A stretch of 60,130 nt of DNA from Anaerolineae bacterium (GCA_028285185.1 JANQQD010000323.1:1-60130); one strand, 5' to 3'. Numbered from the stretch's first letter, positions 33,935 through 42,603 are shown. Program-made: numbers and translations. The notes: generated by a model from the letters alone, not told the origin.

Positions 33935-35674
33935 CTACGGTACAACGAACTCATAGTATGTGACTTCGCCCTCATCTTCACGGATCGATCCTTCGATGAT
34001 CTCGGTTTCGTCACCGTTTGCGACCCGCAACCGAAAGGGCGTGGGGTTTTCGCCGTCCGACCGGCTTTCATAGTTGTCGATGCGCACCACGTATCGTCCC
34101 GGCGGGGCATTCCCTTCCCAGACGATATTCTCCACAGGCTCGTCCGACATCGGACCGCCGCCGTCCGCTGCATTCATGTCGACGTCCAGCGTCCCGCCGC
34201 AGGCGCTGGGCTGATTGAAATAGATCTGCTGGCCGTTCGGGCACTGCACGCGCAGATCAAGATCGGCGTCACCGTTCCACATCAAGGTAACGTTGACCTC
34301 GCCCTGCTGGCCGTCTTCGCGTTCCAGGCGTTCGTCGAAGGCTTCTTCATCTTCCGGAAGCGGCGGCGTGGTGTTTTCGGGCTCTACACCGTCCACATCC
34401 TCAGGGATCCCGATATCGTCCGGGGCGGACGCAATCTGCTCTTCCTCCTGAGCATCCGGCACAGGAACGGCTTCGGAGGGCGGCTCATCCAAGACAGTCT
34501 CGGGATCGACCTGCGGATCGACGCTCGCCACCGGTACCTCAGGGTCGATGTCTTCGGCGACGGCCGGCGGTGCAGGCTCGGCGACCACGGCCCCAGGATC
34601 TTCCGTGTCCGTTGCCACCTCGGGCACGACATCGCCCTCCGCAATGACCGCAGGAACACCCTCGTCATCGGGCACAACGACGACGACATCCGGGTCGCGC
34701 TCGGGGTCGACCTCGACAATCTCAACGCGGCGTTCCGGCTCCGGCTCTTCCCGCGCTGGAGGGACCGGCGTGACCGCCTGGGCCGCGCGACGGCACTCGA
34801 CCTCCCGGTGAGCGATCGCCAGCCTCAGTTGATAGAGCCGATCTTCCAACAGGTCCGTGCGTTGGCGTTCCTCAGCCAACGCCAGTTCGTTGTCGCTGTT
34901 GTCGATCAACGGTATGGGGCAGAAGTTCACCAGCGCACGCTCGGTCAGCCAGCGCGGGCCGACGCCGCAGCCGCTCAACAGCACGAAGAACACGGCGAAC
35001 AGCAACAGGGCAAACAGCAGCCACAAGAGGCCGGTCAGCCACCCCCAGCCACGGCTGAACACCGCTGCGGTAAACGGCACCGAGGCGACCGCCGCGGAAG
35101 GAGCGGCTGCCGCTGCGGCAGGAGGCGGCGCCGCTGCCACGACTGGCGCTGCGGCGGAGGGCGCCGGCCGCGGCAAGGGTGGCGGCATCCGGGCCCGGAC
35201 AAGCCGGCCAAGCACACCGCGCTCGGCTTGGGGGCTGTCGTGCAGATTGCCCCAGCACACAAGCACGGGCTGGCTGCCCACGAGGTAGATGAAATCCTCG
35301 CCGGGGATTTCCAGCGCCAGCTTCAACATCTGGCCGAGGAACCGTTCGCCGCCTTCCTTGGAGCGGGTCAGCTCCGCGGCCCGCGTCTCGATCTCTTCAC
35401 GCAGCTCAGCCAGGCGCTTGGTGGCGGCCGCCCGGGTTTCGTCATCGGAATCGAGATACCGCGTAACCGGGCCGCTGGCAGATGTGTACCAGTCGACCGT
35501 CGCACGGGCGGCATTGGTATTGGGTTCGGCGAAAAGCGCAGCGTGCGCCGGCGAGAGCTGTTGTGCCAGATAGCGGGAGATCTGGTCGTACGCCCGCATC
35601 ACCGGCTGGCCGGCCGTTCCGACAGCATGCAAGCCGCGCTGCCGGGTCGTGGCGATAAGGGTTGTGTCCGTCAT
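33935..35674 (-). CDS. SrfA-like membrane protein with C-terminal DUF2135/YfaP-like domain
   Basis: A 579-residue protein. Residues ~1-165 form a cytoplasmic domain shared with the protease gene just upstream (AALFAEPN, VDWYTSASGPV, IPGEDFIYLVGSQPVLVCWG). After an Ala/Pro linker comes one membrane helix (about 211-233, LTGLLWLLFALLLFAVFFVL). A periplasmic coiled coil and a long Asp/Glu/Pro/Val-rich acidic spacer (about 300-450) then lead to a beta domain (about 458-579) with NVTLMWNGDADLDLRVQCP and PPGRYVVRIDNY, typical of YfaP/DUF2135. Its place before srfB corresponds to srfA in the enterobacterial operon. Confidence 0.7.
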   Translation of the reverse strand: MTDTTLIATTRQRGLHAVGTAGQPVMRAYDQISRYLAQQLSPAHAALFAEPNTNAARATVDWYTSASGPVTRYLDSDDETRAAATKRLAELREEIETRAAELTRSKEGGERFLGQMLKLALEIPGEDFIYLVGSQPVLVCWGNLHDSPQAERGVLGRLVRARMPPPLPRPAPSAAAPVVAAAPPPAAAAAAPSAAVASVPFTAAVFSRGWGWLTGLLWLLFALLLFAVFFVLLSGCGVGPRWLTERALVNFCPIPLIDNSDNELALAEERQRTDLLEDRLYQLRLAIAHREVECRRAAQAVTPVPPAREEPEPERRVEIVEVDPERDPDVVVVVPDDEGVPAVIAEGDVVPEVATDTEDPGAVVAEPAPPAVAEDIDPEVPVASVDPQVDPETVLDEPPSEAVPVPDAQEEEQIASAPDDIGIPEDVDGVEPENTTPPLPEDEEAFDERLEREDGQQGEVNVTLMWNGDADLDLRVQCPNGQQIYFNQPSACGGTLDVDMNAADGGGPMSDEPVENIVWEGNAPPGRYVVRIDNYESRSDGENPTPFRLRVANGDETEIIEGSIREDEGEVTYYEFVVP

Positions 35675-35709
35675 TGCCGATCTACCTAAGGCCGCTTCCC
35701 GCCATCGCC

Positions 35710-38004
35710 CTATTCGGCGACGGGATCGGCAGCTTCCTCGTTGGTCGGCTCCTCTGCGGTCGGCTCGTCCGCTTCCTCCGCCGGCTCGGCCGCAGCTGCT
35801 TCCGCTTCTTCGTCCGCAGGCTCGGCTGCCGGCGCTTCCGCTTCCTCACCAGCGGGCTCAGCCGCCGTCGGTTCTTCTTCCTCCACGGCTGGTTCGGCTG
35901 CGGTCGCCTCTTCTTCCACCGCTGGTGCTTCGGCCGCGGCTTCGGGCTGCGCCGGGGCGGCAGCAACCCGCTGCGGCGAGCAAATGCCCTCGACCGCCGC
36001 ATAGTCGACGCCGACCGAGGAAAGGAAATCCATCAGATCTCCAGCGGCGATGGCATAGTTGGCGCGGCCGCCGCCGGCGGCGCGGTCATAGCGCTGGAAG
36101 GTATTGACGCCCACAACGCGGCCACAAGCGTCGACCAGAGGCCCGCCGGAGTTCCCCGACGAGATCGCCGCGGTGTGCGCGACAATCGGCGTGCTGCGAT
36201 CGACATTCTGCACGACCGTGACAACCCCTTGGCTGAGCGCCATCTCCGGGATCGACTCAAGATCACCCTGAGCCAGGTCCCAATAGTTCTGGTCGAACTC
36301 GACCATCAGCATGGGGAAACCGGCGGCGATCACGTTCTGAAGGCGGGACACCGTCGGCGTCAGCGCCAGATAGGGCACGTCAGTCGCGCCGGGGACCCGC
36401 AGCACCGCGTAGTCCCGCCCGATCCAGCCGGTCCGCGTCAGCCTGCCACCGGCCTCGTGCACGACCCGGGCGAGCTGCAGCGAACCCAAGGATTCGTTGG
36501 TGACAACGATCGCGTTCGTGCGGTCCACGACATGGCGGTTGGTCACCACCGTCTCCGGCCCGATGAAGAAACCACTGCCGAAACCGATTGCATCGCGGGA
36601 GTCGGCAGTGGTGATGATGAAGACCGTCGCCGCGTCCAAGAGGTCGACCAGCGTGCCCTGGAAGTCTTGCCCCGGCGGCAGCGCGGCAGTCGGCGGCACC
36701 GTCCTCGACGGCTCAGGCGGCAGGACCGATTGGGGCACGGTCACCGCCGGCTGCACCCCGCCCACCTGATCCGCTTGGCTCGGGGCCGTCGGCGGCGCCA
36801 CGCCCACTTCGTCCGGCTGGCCCTGAGACGGCAGCTGCGCCGGGCCCGTTTCGCCCGGTTGGCCCTGAACCGGCGGCAGCGCCTGACCCGTTCCGCCCGG
36901 CTGACCCTGAGCCGGCGGCAGCGCCGGGCCCGTTCCACCCGGCTGGCCCTGGGCCGGCGGCAGCGCCTGGCCCGGTGCCGGTGTCATCGGATGGCCCGGC
37001 ATTCCCGGCAGCACCAGCGAGGCATCGTCCGCCCGGCAGACCCCCATCTCCAAGGCAATCTCGGTGTTGCGGATCTGCTCTTCCAGCGCGCGGTTGATGT
37101 CTTGCTGCAAGGCGATCTCGCGGTCAAAGTCACGCGGCTCTTCCGCCACCGGCTGCGGCGGATGCAACAGCACGCCCGGCAGCAGAAGGAAGACCAGCAC
37201 CAGCGCCGAGACGATGACCGCGATCAAGACGCCGAGCCAGGGGCGCTGCCGTTCTTCCACCACGACCATGCCACTGCCGGGGCCCCCGGGCGGCAACCCG
37301 CCCCCTCCGGGCGGAAGCCCGGTACCACTGGTCGGCGGCACAACCCCGCCGGCGCCCCCCGCTGCCCCCGCCGGACCTGCCGCCTGGGCACCAGAGGCCA
37401 TTGCGGTCGCACCCAGCGCGGCGGCACCAGCGGCCGCAGCCCCGGCGGCGGCGGCGCGTCCGGGACTCGCCTTTGGCGCCACCGCACTGCCCGCCGCAAG
37501 CGACGGTGCGTCAAAAAGCGCATAACGGCCGAGGGTTTCGTCGAAATGGCGACGGCGCGTCTCGTCACCGGCCAGAACGCCCGGCGGCGCCAGTCCCCAA
37601 TTGGTCAAGAGCGGCTTGCCGTTCAGCACCAAGATATCGTCAGGGGAGGCGACATAGAGCGACGACCGCACCAGCGGCCCGACCTCGGGGTCGTCGAGCA
37701 CTGGCCTGATGGTCTGCAGGTGGCGCCTCAGCGCCTCTTCCGGCCCTTGGCGGGCTTCCGCATCCAGCGACTGCAGTGGCACCGGCTCGCCGGGCGTCGC
37801 GGCATACCAGGAGATCGAGCTGGGTGCCGCCCCATTTCCGCGTGTTATGACGGGCTCGGCAAACAGGTTGGCCGTATCGCGCCCGCAGTGTTCGGCCAGC
37901 ACCTCCTGCAGGGCGGCATGGTCTTCCATTGCCAACCGGCCGCCGACCCGCACCGGCTCCTGGTCGTCCAGCTTGATCTTCCGTACGAAATGCGGCGCGC
38001 TCAT
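35710..38004 (-). CDS. Membrane-anchored trypsin-like protease with SrfA-like N-terminal domain
   Basis: A 764-residue protein from ATG 38004 (ggag 8 bases upstream), the first gene of the cluster. Residues ~1-165 resemble the N-terminus of the following gene (NLFAEPVITRG, ISWYAATPGEPVPLQ, PLLTNWGLAP). A Gly/Pro-rich linker and one membrane helix (about 256-276) follow, then a coiled coil, four ~14-residue Pro/Gln/Gly repeats and a periplasmic trypsin/HtrA-type domain with a complete triad: His in VTNRHVV (about 489), Asp in RDYAVLRV (about 530) and Ser in SSGNSGGPL (about 617). No PDZ domain. The end is an ~80-residue Ala/Glu/Pro acidic tail of near-repeats. It may process envelope substrates for the cluster. 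Confidence 0.8.
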   Translation of the reverse strand: MSAPHFVRKIKLDDQEPVRVGGRLAMEDHAALQEVLAEHCGRDTANLFAEPVITRGNGAAPSSISWYAATPGEPVPLQSLDAEARQGPEEALRRHLQTIRPVLDDPEVGPLVRSSLYVASPDDILVLNGKPLLTNWGLAPPGVLAGDETRRRHFDETLGRYALFDAPSLAAGSAVAPKASPGRAAAAGAAAAGAAALGATAMASGAQAAGPAGAAGGAGGVVPPTSGTGLPPGGGGLPPGGPGSGMVVVEERQRPWLGVLIAVIVSALVLVFLLLPGVLLHPPQPVAEEPRDFDREIALQQDINRALEEQIRNTEIALEMGVCRADDASLVLPGMPGHPMTPAPGQALPPAQGQPGGTGPALPPAQGQPGGTGQALPPVQGQPGETGPAQLPSQGQPDEVGVAPPTAPSQADQVGGVQPAVTVPQSVLPPEPSRTVPPTAALPPGQDFQGTLVDLLDAATVFIITTADSRDAIGFGSGFFIGPETVVTNRHVVDRTNAIVVTNESLGSLQLARVVHEAGGRLTRTGWIGRDYAVLRVPGATDVPYLALTPTVSRLQNVIAAGFPMLMVEFDQNYWDLAQGDLESIPEMALSQGVVTVVQNVDRSTPIVAHTAAISSGNSGGPLVDACGRVVGVNTFQRYDRAAGGGRANYAIAAGDLMDFLSSVGVDYAAVEGICSPQRVAAAPAQPEAAAEAPAVEEEATAAEPAVEEEEPTAAEPAGEEAEAPAAEPADEEAEAAAAEPAEEADEPTAEEPTNEEAADPVAE
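35713..35960 (-). repeat. Acidic Ala-Glu-Pro repeat tail of the protease
   Basis: The last ~80 codons repeat a theme of 'AAEPAxEEAEA' about seven times. The DNA shows degenerate repeats of ggctcngc/ttcctc blocks. It is a low-complexity, presumably unfolded periplasmic tail and prone to slippage. Confidence 0.7.
36835..36975 (-). repeat. Tandem ~42-base repeats inside the protease gene
   Basis: At least three close copies and one diverged copy of a unit encoding ALPPAQGQPGGTGP-like 14-mers sit between the membrane helix and the protease domain. They form a flexible spacer likely to vary in copy number. Confidence 0.75.
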
Positions 38005-38127
38005 CCTCACAGCTCCGGCTGGTGGCCTCCCGGCCGACCCACACGCCGGGGCAATCGCATGATTGGCTGAGCGGCGCGCAAGCTCATTTGTCTCATTGAT
38101 TGCGGGACTTTGTGGCGCGCGTAAGAC

Positions 38128-38997
38128 CTACCAAAGGAATCCCGCCATCACCCAGTCAGGAGTCGCGCCATATTGTTGCGACAATTGGGCAAGCGTGGCC
38201 TCACGCTGTCCCGGATCTGCCGCATCGGCGAAGGCGGCTCCGTGGATGCCGTTGGCGATCAGCAGGGTGCCATGGCCAGCGCCCCGGCCGCCGGCGATGT
38301 CGTTTTCCAGGGAATCCCCGATCGCGAGGATGCGGTCAGCCGGCACCTCGCCGAAAAACCGCTGCGCCTGGCGGTAGATAGCCGGGTCCGGCTTGCCGAA
38401 GCTGATCACGGAGCCACCGAGTGCGAGATACTTGTCCGCCAGGACTCCCGGTGACGGTAAGGTCTGGTCACCCATGATGCCCTGCCGGTCCGTGTTGGCG
38501 CAAACCATCGGCAAACCGCAGTTCCAGGACGCATGCAAGAGGTCGTCGAGATCCGGCGCGCTCCAGGCCTCTTCATCGACGCCGGCCAGCAGGAGAAACT
38601 CGGCCTTGTCGGGGTCGTCCACCAGCTCGACGTCCAGGTCGCTCACAATGTTGCGATCGCCGCCGCGGCTGACCAGCAGACAGCGGCGTCCGAGCCCGGC
38701 CACTTCAGGCTCGCCGTCCTTCAGCGCCATCCAGGCGGCTTCGCCGGAGCTGACGACCGCTGTGTAGAGTTCCGGCCCAATGCCCATGGACGACAGTCGC
38801 GCGCCGTTGTCGGCCGCCCGCTTGCCGGAGTTGGACAGGACGACGGCCGGTTTGCCCAGGGCCACCAGCTGCGACAGGGCCTCAACCGCACCCGGATAAG
38901 TGTGCTGGCCGTTGTGCAGCACACCCCACTGGTCGATGATGAAGCCGTCGAACCGCTCCGCCAGCGGCTCCAGCCCGTCGACCCAGACCGAAGGCAC
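38128..38997 (-). CDS. HAD-superfamily IIA hydrolase (NagD-like, TIGR01459 type)
   Basis: A 289-residue protein from GTG 38997 (cggggac upstream); the frame extends to 39210, but that part overlaps the zinc-ribbon gene. Motif I is FDGFIIDQWGVLH, where the second Asp of the usual DxD is Trp, a mark of this subfamily. Motif II is VVLSNSGKRA, and the distal motifs are GKPDPAIYRQA and ILAIGDSLENDIAGG. A cap domain lies between motifs II and III. It probably dephosphorylates a small sugar or nucleotide; the substrate is unknown. It lies 20 bases after the zinc-ribbon gene and ends before the promoter region of the Srf-type cluster. Confidence 0.82.
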   Translation of the reverse strand: MPSVWVDGLEPLAERFDGFIIDQWGVLHNGQHTYPGAVEALSQLVALGKPAVVLSNSGKRAADNGARLSSMGIGPELYTAVVSSGEAAWMALKDGEPEVAGLGRRCLLVSRGGDRNIVSDLDVELVDDPDKAEFLLLAGVDEEAWSAPDLDDLLHASWNCGLPMVCANTDRQGIMGDQTLPSPGVLADKYLALGGSVISFGKPDPAIYRQAQRFFGEVPADRILAIGDSLENDIAGGRGAGHGTLLIANGIHGAAFADAADPGQREATLAQLSQQYGATPDWVMAGFLW

Positions 38998-39017
38998 CGT
39001 CCCCGACCGCCGCACCG

Positions 39018-40145
39018 TCAAACCGGCTTGCCGCCGCCACCACCGAAGGTGACGTAGGCATAATAGGCGCCGGCGGCCACGACGACGACGCCCAGCACGG
39101 CTGCGGCGATCTTGATCCAGCTCCACGGCCGCTCGCCATGCACCTCGCCGGTGCGGGCATTGACCAGGAAGCGGTAGACCTTGTCCTTGTACCGGTAGGC
39201 CGCCAGCCACACCGGCAACAGAATATGCTTGTAGGTGATGCCATCGTGGCGGGTGCTGAGCGAGGTGATCCGCTGCTTGTCGCCGCCGATCTGGCGTCGG
39301 ACATCGCTGCGGATCGTCCGGTCCATGATCTTCTTGGCGTATTCGAAGCCGTCATCGAGGCTGACCTGGTAGCTCTCGGCACGGAATCCGCTCAGATAGC
39401 CTTCATTGTAGGGCACCAGATTCTCCAGATCCCACGGCTCCAGCTTCTCCGCGATGTTGCGCGGCAGGCTGTTGCTGGCCAGCACCAGCACGTCGTCGAA
39501 GAACCGCTGCACCGTGCCGCTGACCGGCGTCCATCGGGTCTTGGTCACCGTGCGCCTGTTCTTGCCGCTGCCGACGGTCACCGTGTAGTTGATGCCGCGC
39601 TGGCCGCGATAGTGGCTGGTGGTGTCGCTGTCATAGGTCCAATAGGGCGTGTACATCCCGGCCAGCGGGCCGTCGTCGCGCGCATAGCGCGCCAGGTTGC
39701 TGGGCGCAAACCAACGGCTGGACAGCCATTTCTTGAACGATTCGCGTGCCTCGCGATGGTCCAGCTTGAACGGCAGCAGCGATTTCGGCTTCAGATGCGT
39801 CGATGACTGGGCGCTTTCGATCACCACGGTGGAGCCGCAGAACGGGCATTCATCGGATGTGACGTTGGGGTCGAGCGTGAATTCCGCGGCACAGGTGCCG
39901 CATTTGATCGTCTGCTCGGTGATCGTCTCGTCGGCGGCCGACCCCTGGCGAAGCGCGGCGTGATAGTCCAGTTCGTCGACGCTCTCTTCGCTTTCGGGGA
40001 TCGGGTTTTCGTGGCCGCAATACTGGCACTTCAGCGCATCCATGCCCGGCGCGAAGGTCAGAACGGCGCCGCATTCCTCGCATGGGAATTGCGTTGGCGA
40101 GGTGCCGGCGGGGGCTTCCGCGCCCGCTGTCTCCATCTGGCTCAT
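39018..40145 (-). CDS. TFIIB-type zinc-ribbon membrane protein (YdjG-like)
   Basis: A 375-residue protein with two zinc ribbons: CEEC..CQYC (residues ~22-45) and CGTC..CPFC (about 82-105). A mostly beta central region (KPKSLLPFKLDHREA, PYWTYDSDTTSHYRGQRG) and one C-terminal membrane helix (about 340-363, IAAAVLGVVVVAAGAYYAY) follow. Such proteins are often mislabelled 'primosomal protein N'. A similar zinc-ribbon protein (YdjG) sits with an SPFH protein (YdjI) in the Bacillus PspA operon, and here too an SPFH gene lies 33 bases upstream. A membrane-stress role is likely but unproven. Confidence 0.75.
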   Translation of the reverse strand: MSQMETAGAEAPAGTSPTQFPCEECGAVLTFAPGMDALKCQYCGHENPIPESEESVDELDYHAALRQGSAADETITEQTIKCGTCAAEFTLDPNVTSDECPFCGSTVVIESAQSSTHLKPKSLLPFKLDHREARESFKKWLSSRWFAPSNLARYARDDGPLAGMYTPYWTYDSDTTSHYRGQRGINYTVTVGSGKNRRTVTKTRWTPVSGTVQRFFDDVLVLASNSLPRNIAEKLEPWDLENLVPYNEGYLSGFRAESYQVSLDDGFEYAKKIMDRTIRSDVRRQIGGDKQRITSLSTRHDGITYKHILLPVWLAAYRYKDKVYRFLVNARTGEVHGERPWSWIKIAAAVLGVVVVAAGAYYAYVTFGGGGGKPV

Positions 40146-40178
40146 TGGCCGGTCCCTTCTGTCGTGGGTTTGTTGAGA

Positions 40179-41321
40179 TCAGGCGGCCGGCGGCAACGGC
40201 GGCGGCATCGCACCGAACAGAGAAGACAGCTCGTCCACTTGGCCGGCCGCCGTCCAGGCAGCCATGCCCTGCTTCCACACCAGCGTGTCGCGTGTCACCT
40301 CGCCGGACTGCACCTTGCCCTGCAGCGCGGCGGTGTCGAACGGGCCGGTCTGCTGACCGCCGGCGGCGACGAAAAACTGGACGGCCTGGGGCAGCGGCGG
40401 AGGCGCAGCGGGCGCTGGCGCCGGGGCGGCCTGTTGCTGCGGTGCCTGGGCCTGCGCCTGGCCCCACGGCCCGCCCATGGCCGATGCCATCTGCTGGCCC
40501 ATGCCCCAGCCCACGCCCATGCCGACGCCGGCGCCGGCTATGCCGCCGGGATTGGCCGCCGCCGTCTGGATCGCCTCAGCCGCCTGGAACTGGGTATAGC
40601 GGTGCAGGTCGCCGATCACGCCCATCTGGGTGCGCTTGTCCAGCGCCTCTTCCACCGCTTGCGGCAGCGAGATGTTCTCGATCAGAAGCTTGGTCAGCTC
40701 CAGCCCGTAGGCCTCAAATTCCGGGCCGATCTTGCCGGTGACGAAATCCGCGAACTCTTCATAGTTGCCGGCCATGTCCAAGACCGGGATCTTCGCCTCA
40801 CCGACCACACTGGAGAATCGCGAGACCACTAGATTGCGCAGCTGGTTGGTGATCTCGTCCGTGGTGAACTCCCCATCCGTGCCGACGATCTCACGAATGA
40901 AGGTCGCGGCATCCTTCACGCGCATGGCATAGGTGCCGAAGGCGCGGATGCGCACGGGGCCGAATTCAGGATCGCGCAGCATGATGGGGTTCTTGGTGCC
41001 CCATTTCAGGTCGGTGAAGCGCTTGGTGTTGACGAAATAGACTTCCGCCTTGAACGGACTCTCGAAGCCGTATTTCCAGCCCTGAAGGGTGGAAAGGACC
41101 GGCAGGTTCTGCGTTTCCAGCTTCACCCGTCCCGGCGGGAACACATCGCCCAGCTGGCCTTCGTTGATGAACACCGCCACCTGGCTTTCACGGACGGTCA
41201 GCTGGGCACCGTACTTGATCTCGTTGCCGTGCCGTTCGAACCGCCAGACCATGGTGTCGCTGGTCGAGTCCAGCCATTCGATGATGTCGATGAATTCGCC
41301 GCGAATGCGGTTCCAGATCAT
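40179..41321 (-). CDS. SPFH-domain protein with C-terminal GYF_2 domain (YdjI-like)
   Basis: A 380-residue protein from ATG 41321, with aaggag 8 bases upstream. The N-terminus IWNRIRGEFIDIIEWLD and VRESQVAVFINEGQLGDVF are typical of the 'virion core/SPFH' type found in YdjI. The SPFH region spans about 20-260. Then come a Gly-rich stretch (GIAGAGVGMGVGWGMGQQM), an Ala/Pro/Gln linker and a C-terminal GYF_2 module (FFVAAGGQQTGPFDTAALQ, TLVWKQGMAAW, about 315-365) that binds proline-rich partners. No membrane helix. It is co-transcribed with the zinc-ribbon gene. Confidence 0.82.
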   Translation of the reverse strand: MIWNRIRGEFIDIIEWLDSTSDTMVWRFERHGNEIKYGAQLTVRESQVAVFINEGQLGDVFPPGRVKLETQNLPVLSTLQGWKYGFESPFKAEVYFVNTKRFTDLKWGTKNPIMLRDPEFGPVRIRAFGTYAMRVKDAATFIREIVGTDGEFTTDEITNQLRNLVVSRFSSVVGEAKIPVLDMAGNYEEFADFVTGKIGPEFEAYGLELTKLLIENISLPQAVEEALDKRTQMGVIGDLHRYTQFQAAEAIQTAAANPGGIAGAGVGMGVGWGMGQQMASAMGGPWGQAQAQAPQQQAAPAPAPAAPPPLPQAVQFFVAAGGQQTGPFDTAALQGKVQSGEVTRDTLVWKQGMAAWTAAGQVDELSSLFGAMPPPLPPAA

Positions 41322-41515
41322 GGCGTCGTCTCCTTCCACCGCCGGTCACCGCCGGCCCGGCACGGTAAAGCCCCTTACCTTGTTGCCCCTTTTACCAGCC
41401 GCAGCAGAGAGGGCAAAGCACCTGCGTTGTGCGCGGTCGGCAGACGATTTTCCCAAGGGTGCGCGCAGTTGCCCCTTTCGCCGGGTCGGCCCGCGGGCTT
41501 ATACCGGCCGGCGTC

Positions 41516-42016
41516 ATGGGCCGTATCCTTCCCCATATGCCGCTCATCCTGCTGATCGCCAGCGCGCTGGCGCTTGGCGCGGCGCTGCTGGCGGAGCACG
41601 CCTTCGGGCTCGATCCCTGCATCCTGTGCATCTATCAACGCTGGCCTTATGTCATCGTCATGGCGCTGGCCGCTGCCGCGCTGGCGGCGCGTCGCACACC
41701 GCGGCTGCGCGCCGGCCTGGTGGCGCTGTGCGGCGTCGCTTTCTTGGCCGGTGCGGGCCTGGGCGGCTTCCATGTGGGCGTTGAGCAGCGTTGGTGGGAG
41801 GGCACGGACAGCTGCGCGCCGGACAGTAATGTGGATACCACCGACCCGGTGGCCCTGTTGGAGGCGTTGCGCCAGACCGAGGTGGTGCGGTGTGACGAGG
41901 TGGCGTGGTCGCTGTTCGGCATATCGATCGCGGGCTACAACATGCTGACCGCGGGATTTCTGGCCGCCTTCAGCCTGCTGGCGTCGCGGCGGATGATGGA
42001 AGGAACGCCCGCATGA
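41516..42016 (+). CDS. dsbB: Disulfide bond formation protein B (DsbB)
   Basis: A 166-residue inner-membrane protein from ATG 41516 with four hydrophobic helices. The quinone-proximal pair is CILC in DPCILCIYQRWPY, and the second periplasmic pair is Cys in DSCAPDSN and Cys in VVRCDEV, so both redox pairs needed to reoxidise DsbA and pass electrons to ubiquinone are present. Downstream coq7 overlaps its stop by an ATGA, a sensible pairing because coq7 makes the quinone acceptor. It is divergent from the SPFH gene, with 194 bases between. Confidence 0.9.
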   Translation: MGRILPHMPLILLIASALALGAALLAEHAFGLDPCILCIYQRWPYVIVMALAAAALAARRTPRLRAGLVALCGVAFLAGAGLGGFHVGVEQRWWEGTDSCAPDSNVDTTDPVALLEALRQTEVVRCDEVAWSLFGISIAGYNMLTAGFLAAFSLLASRRMMEGTPA

Positions 42017-42576
42017 CCGATGGTGCCAACCTGGCGGGGCCCCGCACGCTGCCCGGCGAAATGACGCGGGAAGACCGGCTGGCCCGCTTGATCCGCGTCG
42101 ACCATGCCGGCGAGTACGGTGCCAAGCGAATCTACGAAGGCCAGTTGGCCGTGCTCGGCGACAGTGCTGCCGGCCCGGTGATCGCTGAGATGGCGGAGCA
42201 GGAGGCGAAGCACCTCGAGGTGTTCGAGCGCCTGCTGATTGAACGTCGCGTGCGCCCCAGCCTGCTGCATCCGCTCTGGCATGTGGCCGGCTTTGCGCTC
42301 GGCGCCGGGACGGCCCTGATGGGCCAGCGCGCTGCCATGGCCTGCACCGTGGCCGTGGAAGAGGTGATCGACGAGCACTATGCCGAACAGCGCGACGAAC
42401 TGGACGACGATGAAGCGGAACTGCGCGACACCATCGAACAGTTCCGCCAGGAGGAGCTGGAGCATCGCGATACCGGCCTGCACCATGAAGCCGAGCAGGC
42501 CCCGGCCTATCGCCTTTTGAGCGCCGCCATCAAGACCGGCTCCCGCGCCGCGATCTGGCTGGCCAAACGGGTATAG
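42013..42576 (+). CDS. coq7: Demethoxyubiquinone hydroxylase COQ7
   Basis: A 187-residue di-iron oxygenase of ubiquinone synthesis, adding the C6 hydroxyl. The start ATG overlaps the dsbB stop (ATGA); the frame is open further upstream but without support. Carboxylate-bridged di-iron ligands appear as E in DHAGEYGA, ExxH in EQEAKHLE, E in VAVEEVIDEHY and ExxH in EELEHRDTG, in proper order. The hydrophobic loop FALGAGTALMGQRAAMAC is the membrane-binding segment. Length is normal for bacterial COQ7. Confidence 0.92.
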   Translation: MTDGANLAGPRTLPGEMTREDRLARLIRVDHAGEYGAKRIYEGQLAVLGDSAAGPVIAEMAEQEAKHLEVFERLLIERRVRPSLLHPLWHVAGFALGAGTALMGQRAAMACTVAVEEVIDEHYAEQRDELDDDEAELRDTIEQFRQEELEHRDTGLHHEAEQAPAYRLLSAAIKTGSRAAIWLAKRV

Positions 42577-42603
42577 GGCGTCCACGCACGACCCAGGCCT
42601 ACC

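Noticed and set aside
36835-36975. Regular ~42-base repeats considered as a CRISPR array
   Set aside because: They are in frame inside a protease gene, have no spacers and encode a Pro/Gln/Gly linker.
39018-40145. Annotation of the zinc-ribbon protein as primosomal protein N'
   Set aside because: There is no helicase motif; only the zinc ribbons resemble PriA, and a C-terminal membrane helix argues against it.
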